Assembly: GCA_029243445.1 (NCBI GenBank)
Contig: JAQWSA010000105.1
Span: 1 to 16,152 of the forward strand
DNA length: 16,152 nt
From: Alphaproteobacteria bacterium
Lineage (GTDB): Bacteria; Pseudomonadota; Alphaproteobacteria; UBA6615
Direction: 5' to 3'
Shown piece by piece: positions 1-8,265 of the stretch. Under the pieces are notes generated by a model, which was not told the origin of the DNA, made no database searches, and saw nothing but the letters and a program-made list of their open reading frames with translations. Position 1 is the first letter of the stretch. The number at the start of each line of letters is the position of its first letter. The position numbers and the translations under genes are program-made.

Positions 1-14
1 AAGGAGTATAACTA

Positions 15-1115
15 ATGAATCGTGCGGCATTGCTAGGTGGTACAGCTCTTGTGGCTGTTATGGCATTCTCACCAGCCATGGCTGGTTCTGTAGGAACCGG
101 CAAAAATATGTCACTTGATCTTGCGGGTGAAGTGCGTTTTAGCGCATATATAGCTAGCCAGGATGAAGACACTAATTCGAGTTCTGGACTCACAACTGAT
201 GCAGGCGAGCTGGCCATAACGGCGAGCGGCTCTTCGGATAATGGGTTCACATATGGAGTTAATCTTGTGCTTCTTGCTAATGTGTCTGATACCCAAAATG
301 GTGACAAGCTTTGGATTGACATAGGAAGTGATGATTTTGGCACAATGCACCTTGGAGATATCGGAAGTGCAGCTGATGAGTTTAAAATAAGTGGTGCAAG
401 CGCTCTCGCAGGCCGTGGCGGATTTGATGGTGAACATGCAGATGTATTCGATTTTGGCGGTAGCTGGATCGGAGGCGGTACAGATCCTGTCTCAGGTAAC
501 GCAACCAAAATAAGCTATTACAGCCCAAGCTTGAATGGTTTTCAAATTGGTGCATCATTTACTCCTGACTCAGGTGCAGCAGGTTCCAGTTTTGGTGAGA
601 AAGATAATAACGGAAGTTTTGAAAACGTACTCAGTGCTGGAGTTATGTACTCAGCGGAAGTTAATGGAGCCTCAATATCAGCATCATGGGTGTATGAGAG
701 TGGTGATAACGAAGATGCAACTAATGCCTCAGGACAAGGAATGGGTATAGGTGCATCGGCTTCATTCGGCAATATTACAATTGCAGCTGGTTATGCCAGT
801 AATTATGATACCGGGCTAACAAATGCACAGGCAGCAGCAGGAGCTGATGCTGGTAGCTGGATGTCAGCGGGTATTGGTTATAACATGGGTGCCTATAATA
901 TATCACTTGGTGTTTACTCATCTGCAGTAGGAAATGCTGACGGTGCACCAGATTCAACAAATACAGCAATTAGTGTTGATATGGATACAGAAGTAGCTCC
1001 AGGTTGGACACTCGCAGCGGGTATAACCTTCAGTGAAGCAGAAAACCGTGGTGGAGTATCCGGTGATGATAATGAAGGAACTTCAGTAATCATTCAGAAT
1101 ATCTGGGCATTCTAA
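15..1115 (+). CDS. Outer-membrane porin (Gram-negative porin family)
   Basis: This 366-residue protein is a general diffusion porin expected to form a beta-barrel in the outer membrane. Residues 1-23 are a Sec signal peptide: an MNR start, a hydrophobic core, and a predicted cut after AMA, before GSVGTG. The mature part is rich in Gly, Ser, Asn and Ala, has no long hydrophobic helix, and shows alternating amphipathic stretches typical of porin strands (for example KISYYSPSLNGFQIGASF). It ends in the aromatic residue Phe (QNIWAF), the usual outer-membrane assembly signal. The start is supported by AAGGAG at 1-6. Length fits alphaproteobacterial porins. A strong terminator follows, so it is probably transcribed alone. 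Its promoter lies outside the window. The substrate cannot be predicted. Confidence 0.9.
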   Translation: MNRAALLGGTALVAVMAFSPAMAGSVGTGKNMSLDLAGEVRFSAYIASQDEDTNSSSGLTTDAGELAITASGSSDNGFTYGVNLVLLANVSDTQNGDKLWIDIGSDDFGTMHLGDIGSAADEFKISGASALAGRGGFDGEHADVFDFGGSWIGGGTDPVSGNATKISYYSPSLNGFQIGASFTPDSGAAGSSFGEKDNNGSFENVLSAGVMYSAEVNGASISASWVYESGDNEDATNASGQGMGIGASASFGNITIAAGYASNYDTGLTNAQAAAGADAGSWMSAGIGYNMGAYNISLGVYSSAVGNADGAPDSTNTAISVDMDTEVAPGWTLAAGITFSEAENRGGVSGDDNEGTSVIIQNIWAF

Positions 1116-1165
1116 TTTAAAGTAGTTATTTAAAACTAATATATTTATAAATATACTGGTTTTAG

Positions 1166-1195
1166 GTGCCCCATTGGTTGGGGCACTTTTTTTTT
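1166..1195 (+). terminator. Rho-independent terminator of the porin gene
   Basis: A perfect 7-bp GC-rich stem, GTGCCCC (1166-1172) pairing with GGGGCAC (1180-1186), encloses a 7-base loop and is followed at once by nine T residues (1187-1195). It lies about 50 bases after the porin stop codon. It is the only textbook intrinsic terminator in the window and separates the porin from the regulator downstream. Confidence 0.93.
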
Positions 1196-1207
1196 GGTTT
1201 ATATAGT

Positions 1208-1213
1208 TATAAT
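1208..1213 (+). promoter_or_regulatory. Possible -10 box for the GntR/nitrilase unit
   Basis: A perfect TATAAT lies between the porin terminator and the regulator, 55 bases before the ATG at 1269. No convincing -35 box is seen at the expected distance, since the upstream position falls on the terminator's 3' arm and T tract. In DNA this AT-rich a TATAAT can occur by chance, so this is only a candidate. Confidence 0.3.
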
Positions 1214-1268
1214 GGAAAATTAATTAATAATTTATACATTTAAAGTTCTTAATTAACTAGGCTTAGAA

Positions 1269-1943
1269 ATGGCTAATGAAACAGTAGTGTCGACACTGGT
1301 AGATATTGCTATAAGAAGAATTAGAGAAGATATTTTGAGAGGTGTACATGTTGCAGGAAGTAAACTCCGTGTAGAAGACTTGCGTAATAAGTATGATATT
1401 GGAGCGAGTCCTTTACGTGAGGCTCTTTCAAGACTTGTTTCTTATGGGCTTGTAACGTCTGAAGGTCAAAAAGGTTTTCGTGTAGCTTCCATATCTGAAA
1501 AAGATATACGTGATATAACTAGCACAAGAAAATTACTAGAACATGCCGCATTAAAAGAATCTTTAAAAAATGGCGATCTTAATTGGGAAAAAGATCTTAT
1601 TAAAGCCTATGAAAACCTTGATAGACAGCATTATGAATTATCTAAAAACTATGGAGAAACCGTTGACACATGGGAAGAGGCTAACGATCAGTTTCATGAC
1701 GCATTAGTCTCTCGATGTAAATCAGAATGGATATTGAATTTTAGAAAAATTATTTATGATCAAGCAACTAGGTATAGACGTTCATTAATTCTTAATCATC
1801 AAGAAGAAAGAAGGGCTCATGATGACCATTCTCAAATGCTTGAAGCAGCCCTTTCTTATGATATTGAAAAGTCTTGTAAGTTAGTAGACAAACATGCTGA
1901 TGCTCAATTAGCCAATACGCTGCTTGAACTCCAACTGCTTTAA
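1269..1943 (+). CDS. GntR-family transcriptional regulator, FCD (FadR) subfamily
   Basis: This 224-residue regulator has two domains. Residues about 10-75 form the N-terminal winged helix-turn-helix, with the GntR pattern LRVEDLRNKYDIGASPLREA followed by SRLVSYGLV and the wing QKGFRVA. Residues about 80-218 form the all-helical FCD effector domain. Its likely metal or ligand residues are N139/D140, H143, H187 and H209. The segment RKLLEHAALKESLKNGDL resembles CsiR-type members. FCD regulators usually sense carboxylic acids and repress adjacent catabolic genes, so this one may control the nitrilase 32 bases downstream or the larger catabolic block. The ATG has no strong Shine-Dalgarno sequence. 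Effector and targets are unknown. Confidence 0.92.
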   Translation: MANETVVSTLVDIAIRRIREDILRGVHVAGSKLRVEDLRNKYDIGASPLREALSRLVSYGLVTSEGQKGFRVASISEKDIRDITSTRKLLEHAALKESLKNGDLNWEKDLIKAYENLDRQHYELSKNYGETVDTWEEANDQFHDALVSRCKSEWILNFRKIIYDQATRYRRSLILNHQEERRAHDDHSQMLEAALSYDIEKSCKLVDKHADAQLANTLLELQLL

Positions 1944-1975
1944 TTGAATTATTTTTTTTTATAAAGGAAAATATT

Positions 1976-2812
1976 ATGACCTTTAAAGTTGCTGTTGTTC
2001 AGCCTATAGCGCACAAGCCACCCGATGATAAAAAAAATATTATTGAAGCTATTGAATATATAAAACAAGCGTCGGATCAAGGTGCAGAATTTATTACATT
2101 TCCTGAATCATATCCTGGACCTTGGCGTATGCCAGCTACTTATAATCCAATTGAAGAAATTGCTGAAGCAGCCTCTAAATATAATATATATGTTCAGTTT
2201 GGAACCCTTCAACCAATAAGTGAAGTTGATAATACAGCCCACAATTTATTGGTACTCGCTTACCCAGATGGACGAAAACCAGGTGAGTATAAAAGAACGC
2301 ATCCTCCAGGGCCTTGGATTTATACTGGTGGAGGGTACTGGGAGTTTCAATACGTACCAGGTAATGAGTTTCCAGTTTTTGATACTGAACATGGTAAAGT
2401 TGGTCTAGCCATGTGCAGCGAGGTTTACGTTCCGGAGGTATCAAGAGCATTGGCATTACGAGGGGCAGAGATTATTTTCTTACCAGGTGGTGTTGATAAA
2501 TTAAAGCTTTGGGATACTTGGAGAAATTTAATTTGGTCTAGGTCGATTGAAAATCTAGCAATTACTATAACTACACAAAATTTATTTTCTGAATCAGAAA
2601 CAGGTTTAGCAATGGTTGCATCGCCTGAAGAAATACTATTTGAAAGTACAGTGGCTGGAATGTCAGTTGTAGATGTTGATCTTTCAAGAATACGTGATTT
2701 GAGGTCACAAAATGATGAGGTGCTATCAGCAAATAGTAATGGAGCTAAGGCAGGAGTTCTTGATCAGTGGCAAAGACCCGAGCTCTATGATAAATTTTTT
2801 AATAAATCATGA
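1976..2812 (+). CDS. Carbon-nitrogen hydrolase (nitrilase superfamily)
   Basis: This 278-residue cytosolic enzyme hydrolyses a C-N bond of an amide, nitrile or carbamoyl group. The catalytic triad is visible: E44 in FPESYPGPW, K106 in EYKRTHPPGPW and the nucleophile C147 in GLAMCSEVYVPE. The start VAVVQP and the later GAEIIFLPGG and WRNLIWSRSIEN segments are also typical of the fold. Length is normal for a one-domain member. AAAGGA at 1963-1968 is a good ribosome binding site for the ATG. It lies 32 bases after the GntR regulator and is probably co-transcribed with it. The superfamily covers aliphatic amidases, nitrilases and N-carbamoyl amino acid hydrolases. I cannot assign the branch or substrate. 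Confidence 0.88.
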   Translation: MTFKVAVVQPIAHKPPDDKKNIIEAIEYIKQASDQGAEFITFPESYPGPWRMPATYNPIEEIAEAASKYNIYVQFGTLQPISEVDNTAHNLLVLAYPDGRKPGEYKRTHPPGPWIYTGGGYWEFQYVPGNEFPVFDTEHGKVGLAMCSEVYVPEVSRALALRGAEIIFLPGGVDKLKLWDTWRNLIWSRSIENLAITITTQNLFSESETGLAMVASPEEILFESTVAGMSVVDVDLSRIRDLRSQNDEVLSANSNGAKAGVLDQWQRPELYDKFFNKS

Positions 2813-2880
2813 TAAATTATTAAAAACTTATCATATGTATAATGAAGATTACCATTTAATTATAAAATAGCACTCAATGT

Positions 2881-5193
2881 CTATTTCTGCAGAATAACCG
2901 GTGGTTTGAATGCAGTTAGGGGTGGTAACGGTCCATTAAATTTTTCTATTTGTATTAGCGTGCTATGAGCACTGGGACCCTGACCGAGTCGCGATGTTCC
3001 TTTATCTATTGTTAATACGTTTGGATTACCATGTTTATCTAAACTATTTTTTGTATTTGGATTCTCTGGGTCATACCAGGCACCTGTGGATAATTGTACA
3101 ACGCCCTTCCTAACCTCGTTAGTCACTACAATACCAGCGAGTATTTCCCCACGTAAATTAAATAATCGTACAATATCTCCGGAGGATAAATTACGTTCTC
3201 TTGCATCATCTGGATGTATCCATACAGGCTCTCGCTGATTTATTTTACTTTCACGGCTAATTTTTCCATTATCCATTTGTCCATGTAAACGTGTCTTAGG
3301 CTGATTAGAAATCATGTGCAGAGGATAATCTTTGGTCTTTTTTCCTCCCAACCACTCTACAGGTTCAAGCCAGACGGGGTGACCAATACAGTCTTCATAG
3401 CCATAACTATCTATTAACTCAGAGAATATTTCTATTTTTCCTGACTCCGTTGGTAAGGGAAAAAGATTTGGATCAGCTCTATAGTCTGATAATATTACAT
3501 GTGGTTCTTGAGGTTTTGGTATTTCTATATGACCTTCCTTCCAGAAACTCTCAAATGATGGCATAGTTAGGTCATGCTCAGCGGCGTGTTGGCGTGAACG
3601 ATTATATATATGTCTTAGCCAATCGTCTTCGGTACGTCCTTCAGTAAAATCAGGCTCTGTTCCCATACGTTTAGCTAATTCACGGAATATATCATAATCA
3701 TTCTTTGCTTCCCCCAATGGATCAATGGTCTGTTCCATTGCTAGAATAAATCTATCGCGGGATGTAGCGCCTATATCGTTGCGTTCTAAGGTTGTTGTAG
3801 ATGGTAAAACTATATCAGAAAATTTAGCAGTAGCTGTCCACCATGGTTCATTTACAATTATAGTTTCTGGTTGGCGCCAAGCCTCTACGAGACGATTTAG
3901 GTCTTGGTGGTGATGAAAAGGATTTCCACCACACCAATATATAAGTTTTATATCTGGATAATTTCTTTTCTTTCCGTCAAAATCATACTCACTACCAGGA
4001 TTAAGAAGCATATCTGATATTCTCGCGACCGGAATCCAACTGTCGCAAGGATTTGTACCTGCTGAAAGCATTGGCGTAGGTATGGGTTGTCTAGGATTAC
4101 CTATATTACCCATACTTCCATAACCAAATCCGAATCCGCCTCCTGGTAGACCAATTTGACCGAGCATAGCAGCTAATACCACAGTCATCCAGAATGGTTG
4201 CTCGCCATGGTCCCCACGTTGTAGTGACCAATTTGTATTAATTATTGTACGTCTCGATGCCATTTCGCGAGCTAGGGTTTTTATTGTTAATGAATTAATT
4301 TCGCATATGCTAGAGGCCCAATCTGCATTTTTTATTTGCCCGTCGTCCTCACCATTTAAATATTTTTTAAATCTCTCATAACCAACACAATATTTGTCTA
4401 GGAAAACTTCATCAGCAAGGCCTTCATCATATAAAGTGTGTGCTAATGAGAGCATTAAAGCTACGTCTGTATTTGGCCGTATCGATAACCATTCAGCATT
4501 AAGAAAATCAGCTGTATCATCCCGTATAGGAGATATATTTACAAATTTAACACCAGATTTAATCGCTTTTTTTAAATAGTCAGATGCAACGTGTTGACCA
4601 GGCCCGCCAGAAGTTACTTGTGTGTTTTTCATTGGTATGCCACCAAATGCGATGAATAATTGAGAATTATCAACTATTGAATCCCAAGTTGTTGCTTCGG
4701 CCATGGCCGCTTGAGCACTACCAAGAATATAGGGCAGAATTGCATAGCCAGCTGCGATAGAATAAGTATGAACTTGTCCCGTGAAACCTCCTACGGTAGC
4801 TAAAAATCGCTGTAATTGAGTTTTTGCATGGTGAAATCGACCGGCACTTGACCATCCATAAGACCCGCCAAATATTGAGCTATTTCCGTGATCAGTGCGA
4901 ACGCGTTCTATTTCGTTTGCCACTATATCCAAGGCTTCATCCCATGGAACGGATATAAATGGGTCTGCTCCTCTTGTCTGTCGATGATTAATAGATTTTC
5001 TGTCTAACCAACCTTTACGAATCATAGGTCTTAGGACGCGACTCTCGTCATAAACGGCATCGATCATTGAATACATAATTGGAGAAGGATCTGTATCTTT
5101 GGAGAAAGGCTTGACACCAGTAAGACGACCATCTTCTACTTCAGCAGTAAAAGTTCCCCAATGTGATGTGTGAAAATGATTTGTCTTCGCCAT
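2881..5193 (-). CDS. BisC-like molybdopterin-dependent oxidoreductase (DMSO reductase family)
   Basis: This 770-residue enzyme carries a bis-pyranopterin-guanine-dinucleotide molybdenum cofactor and probably reduces an S-oxide or N-oxide. It aligns by eye along its whole length with the biotin sulfoxide reductase / TMAO reductase branch. Matching segments are TSHWGTF near the start, VPWDEALDI (82-90), GSYGWSSAGRFHHA (110-123), LAAMLGQIGLPGGGFG (341-356), DIVLPSTTTLERND (461-474), RLHGQMDN (636-643) and the end FNGPLPPLTAFKPP. The likely molybdenum ligand is S145 in TYSIAAGYA, and Y112 and W114 match active-site residues of DMSO reductase. There is no N-terminal Cys cluster, so no FeS centre, and no twin-arginine signal. 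It is therefore cytoplasmic, like BisC. AAGGAT at about 5203-5208 supports the ATG. Substrate and electron donor are unknown. Confidence 0.92.
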   Translation of the reverse strand: MAKTNHFHTSHWGTFTAEVEDGRLTGVKPFSKDTDPSPIMYSMIDAVYDESRVLRPMIRKGWLDRKSINHRQTRGADPFISVPWDEALDIVANEIERVRTDHGNSSIFGGSYGWSSAGRFHHAKTQLQRFLATVGGFTGQVHTYSIAAGYAILPYILGSAQAAMAEATTWDSIVDNSQLFIAFGGIPMKNTQVTSGGPGQHVASDYLKKAIKSGVKFVNISPIRDDTADFLNAEWLSIRPNTDVALMLSLAHTLYDEGLADEVFLDKYCVGYERFKKYLNGEDDGQIKNADWASSICEINSLTIKTLAREMASRRTIINTNWSLQRGDHGEQPFWMTVVLAAMLGQIGLPGGGFGFGYGSMGNIGNPRQPIPTPMLSAGTNPCDSWIPVARISDMLLNPGSEYDFDGKKRNYPDIKLIYWCGGNPFHHHQDLNRLVEAWRQPETIIVNEPWWTATAKFSDIVLPSTTTLERNDIGATSRDRFILAMEQTIDPLGEAKNDYDIFRELAKRMGTEPDFTEGRTEDDWLRHIYNRSRQHAAEHDLTMPSFESFWKEGHIEIPKPQEPHVILSDYRADPNLFPLPTESGKIEIFSELIDSYGYEDCIGHPVWLEPVEWLGGKKTKDYPLHMISNQPKTRLHGQMDNGKISRESKINQREPVWIHPDDARERNLSSGDIVRLFNLRGEILAGIVVTNEVRKGVVQLSTGAWYDPENPNTKNSLDKHGNPNVLTIDKGTSRLGQGPSAHSTLIQIEKFNGPLPPLTAFKPPVILQK

Positions 5194-5224
5194 AAAACTT
5201 TATCCTTTTATTTAATCTAATATG

Positions 5225-5242
5225 ACATTTATGCATAAATGT
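5225..5242. promoter_or_regulatory. Perfect 18-bp palindrome, candidate operator
   Basis: ACATTTATGCATAAATGT equals its own reverse complement over all 18 bases. It sits in the 119-bp region between the divergent molybdoenzyme and SDR genes, 32 bases from the former's start codon and 70 bases from the latter's. Its size, symmetry and position suit a site for a dimeric regulator acting on both genes. Which protein binds is unknown; the GntR regulator at 1269 is a guess. No T tract follows, so it is not a terminator. Confidence 0.55.
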
Positions 5243-5312
5243 AAGGATGTCAAAACAACGTTAATAGCATAGTATTATTTTTTTTATATTATTAAAACCT
5301 TAGGAGAACTTT

Positions 5313-6104
5313 ATGGATATTCGTTTAGATGGAAAAACGGCTTTAATTACTGGCGGAAGTGAAGGCCTTGGACTTGCAATGGCCCATAAATTTTCTCAAG
5401 CCGGTGCGAATGTGGCACTGCTGGCGCGTGATCCTAATAAATTAAAAAATGCAAAAGAAGAGATTACTAGTTCTGTTAAAGGAACCCAGGTGCGCGTAGA
5501 AGCTTTCTGTTGTGACGTTACTGATGTAAATCAAATCCAAGAAGTATGGAAGGCTAACTCTCTTTTATTAGGCCAAGTAGATATTTTGGTTAATAATGCC
5601 GGTGCACACGCCACAGGACCATTCCTGGAAACTACTGACGAGATGTGGCAGGCGGACTTAGATTTAAAACTATATGCAGCAATACGTTTTTCACGTTTAG
5701 CATTTCCGAGTATGGTTGAGCAGAAATGGGGTAGAATAATAAATGTACTGGCTATTAGTGGTAAGTCGCCCGGGGCAGGGAGTGCACCCACTTCTGTATC
5801 TCGAGCAGCAGGAATGGCATTAACTAAGGTGCTGGCTGGTGAAGGTGCTCCTAATAATATTTTAGTTAATGCTCTTTTAGTAGGTTTAATTCGTTCTGGA
5901 CAACATGAACGTCGTCATAAAAGATCTGCACCTGAAAAATCATTTAACGAATACATTTCTCCAATTGAAGAGCAGCTACCTATGGGACGAATCGGAGAAG
6001 CCGAAGAATTTGCAAATATGGCGTGTTTCTTAGTTTCTGATGCGGCTTCTTATATTACTGGCTGTGCTATAAATGTAGACGGCGGTCGGTCTCCAGTAGT
6101 TTAA
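5313..6104 (+). CDS. SDR-family protein with atypical active site
   Basis: This 263-residue Rossmann-fold protein belongs to the short-chain dehydrogenase/reductase superfamily. The cofactor motif is TGGSEGLG (13-20), followed by NNAG (94-97) and the C-terminal YITGCAINVDGG. The Arg in LLARD (36-40) after strand 2 suggests NADP(H). The catalytic YxxxK is absent. The aligned segment TSVSRAAG (160-167) has Thr160 and Arg164 in place of Tyr and Lys. The usual ISS serine falls near VLA (145-147), and the active-site Asn near K119. The surrounding fold is intact, so this looks like a divergent subfamily rather than a decayed gene. AGGAGA at 5302-5307 supports the start. It heads a seven-gene plus-strand run. 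It may be a non-classical dehydrogenase or have another function. Confidence 0.88.
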   Translation: MDIRLDGKTALITGGSEGLGLAMAHKFSQAGANVALLARDPNKLKNAKEEITSSVKGTQVRVEAFCCDVTDVNQIQEVWKANSLLLGQVDILVNNAGAHATGPFLETTDEMWQADLDLKLYAAIRFSRLAFPSMVEQKWGRIINVLAISGKSPGAGSAPTSVSRAAGMALTKVLAGEGAPNNILVNALLVGLIRSGQHERRHKRSAPEKSFNEYISPIEEQLPMGRIGEAEEFANMACFLVSDAASYITGCAINVDGGRSPVV

Positions 6105-6162
6105 TGATTAGTCTATATTATTATTAACCAATATATTTTGAAAATAAAATAGGTTTTTGATT

Positions 6163-7248
6163 ATGGATAATGGAATTATCATTGGTGCTGGACGATTACG
6201 AGATTTAGTTCATGAAATTATTCGACTAGGGGGAAGTGAAACTGATGAGTGTAGGATTGTATCTGATCATTTAATAGAAGCAAACTTAACAGGCCATGAT
6301 AGCCATGGTGTTGGAATTCTACCTACGTATATAGCTAATTTACAAAAGAAATTATTATTGCCAAATACGTGCGTTAAAAATGTTTCAGACAATGGTTCAT
6401 TTTTGCAGTTTGATGGAGGAAAAGGGTACGGACAACGAGTGGCTACTGAGGCGATGGGATTTGCTCTAGAGAGATGTAATAAGACTGGCGTTGTGGTTAT
6501 GACACTTAAAAATTCGCATCATATAGGCCGGGTTGGTGCATATGGAAAAATGGCTACTGAGGCAGGATTTATTTCATTACATTTTGTAAACGTAACTGAT
6601 CATTTTACTATTGTAGCTCCACATCGTGGGTCAGATTCTCGTTTCGGTACTAATCCGGTTTGTATTGCAATACCTACCAAAGAAAAATCAAAGCCAATTA
6701 TACTCGATATGGCAACTAGTAAGGTGGCAATGGGCAAATTACGTGTTGCACATAATGCCGGGGAGTTAATGCAAGAAGGTATTGTAATTGATAAAAATGG
6801 TAACCCAACTCGAGATCCAGGTGTCATGTTTAAGGATCCTAAAGGAGCCTTACTTCCTTTTGCAGAGCATAAGGGTTACGGTTTGGCTTTTATGGCTGAA
6901 TTATTATCAGGTGTTTTGTCTGGAGGCGGAACAATACAACCAAAGAACAAACGACTAGAAGGAATTATTAATACTATGACAGTGATAGTTATTGACCCTT
7001 CAAGGTTAGGTGATCTTGATTGGATAAATGATGAAATTTATGAAATGTCTCAATTTGTAAAAATGTCACCTCCGGTAAACCCTGATTCCCCAGTTTTAAT
7101 ACCAGGTGAACCCGAAAGAATTTCAAATCAGTCTAGAACTAAAAATGGCATAAGTTTGGATTCTGAAAGCTGGAATCAACTCCTAATTTCGGCTGAAGTT
7201 CTTGGTTTATCTCGTGAAAAATCATTAAAAATAGCAAGTTTAGACTAA
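6163..7248 (+). CDS. Ldh/malate dehydrogenase-type (YlbC/ComC/DpkA family) NAD(P)-dependent oxidoreductase
   Basis: This 361-residue cytosolic dehydrogenase belongs to the Ldh_2 family, which oxidises 2-hydroxy acids or reduces 2-oxo or imino acids and is unrelated to classical Rossmann lactate dehydrogenases. Family hallmarks are visible: GHDSHGVGILPTYI (44-57), VVMTLKNSHHIGRVGAYG (111-128), FGTNPVCIAIPT (161-172), ILDMATSKVAMGK (180-192) and the late glycine-rich LPFAEHKGYGLAFMAELLSG (231-250). Conserved histidines include H45, H48 and H119/H120. The ATG at 6163 is preferred to an in-frame TTG at 6157 because the weak AGG at 6151-6153 is then 9 bases away. It follows the SDR by 58 bases. 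Substrates in the family range from malate and sulfolactate to ureidoglycolate, and this one is not assignable. Confidence 0.88.
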   Translation: MDNGIIIGAGRLRDLVHEIIRLGGSETDECRIVSDHLIEANLTGHDSHGVGILPTYIANLQKKLLLPNTCVKNVSDNGSFLQFDGGKGYGQRVATEAMGFALERCNKTGVVVMTLKNSHHIGRVGAYGKMATEAGFISLHFVNVTDHFTIVAPHRGSDSRFGTNPVCIAIPTKEKSKPIILDMATSKVAMGKLRVAHNAGELMQEGIVIDKNGNPTRDPGVMFKDPKGALLPFAEHKGYGLAFMAELLSGVLSGGGTIQPKNKRLEGIINTMTVIVIDPSRLGDLDWINDEIYEMSQFVKMSPPVNPDSPVLIPGEPERISNQSRTKNGISLDSESWNQLLISAEVLGLSREKSLKIASLD

Positions 7249-7316
7249 CTTTTCATTTTTGATTTAACGCATAAGGAAATATTATTTTTATTATTCACAG
7301 ATAGGAGATAATTAAT

Positions 7317-8138
7317 ATGAGTGATGATTTTGGTACTTTGAGGATCGAGATTCGTGGTCCAATTGCAATCATACATATGATTAATCTGACAGAAGGTATT
7401 GAGGCTGGTAGAACGTTAGATTTTCACTGGGAGATAGGAGTAGCACTTGGAAAGCTACGAGATAATCAAGACGTACGTGTCGTAATTCTTACTGGCGCTA
7501 AAGACGGAGAGTTCATGGTTGCACCAAGAACAGATGTTTACGAAGAACCAGCTGCACTAGGTGGTCATAATGACCCTAAGGGTTCATGGAAGGTTTTTAA
7601 TGGAATAATAAGGGCGCATCAGACCCTAACTGAGATGGAGAAGCCAGTAATAGCCCGCGTAAATGGTGATGCAGTTGGATTTGGACAAAGTCTAATGCTA
7701 GGATGTGATATTATTGTTGCTAGAGAGGATGCCCGTATAGCCGATATGCATATGGCAATGGGGGATGTAGCGCCTTATGGTCCACCCTTTGCTATAGTTC
7801 CTGGTGATGGAGCGGCATCATTAATTCCCTTATACATGTCTCCTCCATTGGCAAAAGAATATTTAATGCTAGGTAAAGAATATACTGCATCTGAATTAGC
7901 AGAAATGCACATGATTAATTATGCCGTTCCTATGGAAGAAATTGATTTAGTGGTAGATCGATTGGTGGATAAACTTTTAAAGAAACCACCTCTAGCACTA
8001 GCTTGGACAAAAAGGACAGTGAATAGATATATTGCAGATCAACATAATAGAACCTTAGATGCTGGTGCCGCCTATGAGATGGTAAATTTTCTACAATGGG
8101 AAAGGCAAGGATATAAACAGGATATGGACTTTGAATAA
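7317..8138 (+). CDS. Crotonase-fold protein lacking both canonical catalytic glutamates
   Basis: This 273-residue protein belongs to the enoyl-CoA hydratase/isomerase superfamily. Recognisable parts are the N-terminal strand region GPIAIIHMINL, VRVVILTGA (53-61), KPVIARVNGDAVGFGQSLMLGCD (109-131) and the C-terminal KPPLALAWTKRTVNRY. Positions that carry Glu in crotonase hydratases hold S125 (in GFGQSL) and H145 (in ADMHM). The usual FxAGxD oxyanion loop is replaced by FMVAPRTD (66-73), and there is a PGDG motif at 162-165. It is therefore unlikely to be an ordinary 2-enoyl-CoA hydratase. It could be an isomerase, a hydrolase or a C-C lyase. AGGAG at 7303-7307 supports the start. It lies 68 bases after the Ldh-type gene in the same direction. 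Confidence 0.87.
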   Translation: MSDDFGTLRIEIRGPIAIIHMINLTEGIEAGRTLDFHWEIGVALGKLRDNQDVRVVILTGAKDGEFMVAPRTDVYEEPAALGGHNDPKGSWKVFNGIIRAHQTLTEMEKPVIARVNGDAVGFGQSLMLGCDIIVAREDARIADMHMAMGDVAPYGPPFAIVPGDGAASLIPLYMSPPLAKEYLMLGKEYTASELAEMHMINYAVPMEEIDLVVDRLVDKLLKKPPLALAWTKRTVNRYIADQHNRTLDAGAAYEMVNFLQWERQGYKQDMDFE

Positions 8139-8171
8139 ATTTAGTACAAAAAACACGTAAATATTCAATTT

Positions 8172-8188
8172 TAATAATTTAATTATTA
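8172..8188. repeat. AT-only perfect inverted repeat upstream of the flavin monooxygenase
   Basis: TAATAATT (8172-8179) and AATTATTA (8181-8188) are perfect 8-base arms around one T, inside the 127-bp gap before the gene at 8266. No T tract follows. It could be an operator or simply a product of the strong AT bias. Confidence 0.3.
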
Positions 8189-8265
8189 TATAAAGCTTAA
8201 TTAGTGATGTCATATTTTTTAGTCAGCTAATTATTTAATCAGATATAAAGGACTATTGGGTATAA

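Noticed and set aside
111..437. Antisense open frame inside the porin gene
   Set aside because: It lies wholly within a well-supported gene and has no recognisable domain. The same applies to the other short frames overlapping real genes.
2809..2834. Inverted repeat ATGATAA/TTATCAT after the nitrilase gene, as a bidirectional terminator
   Set aside because: The 7-bp stem has one GC pair, the loop is 12 bases, and no T tract follows on either strand.
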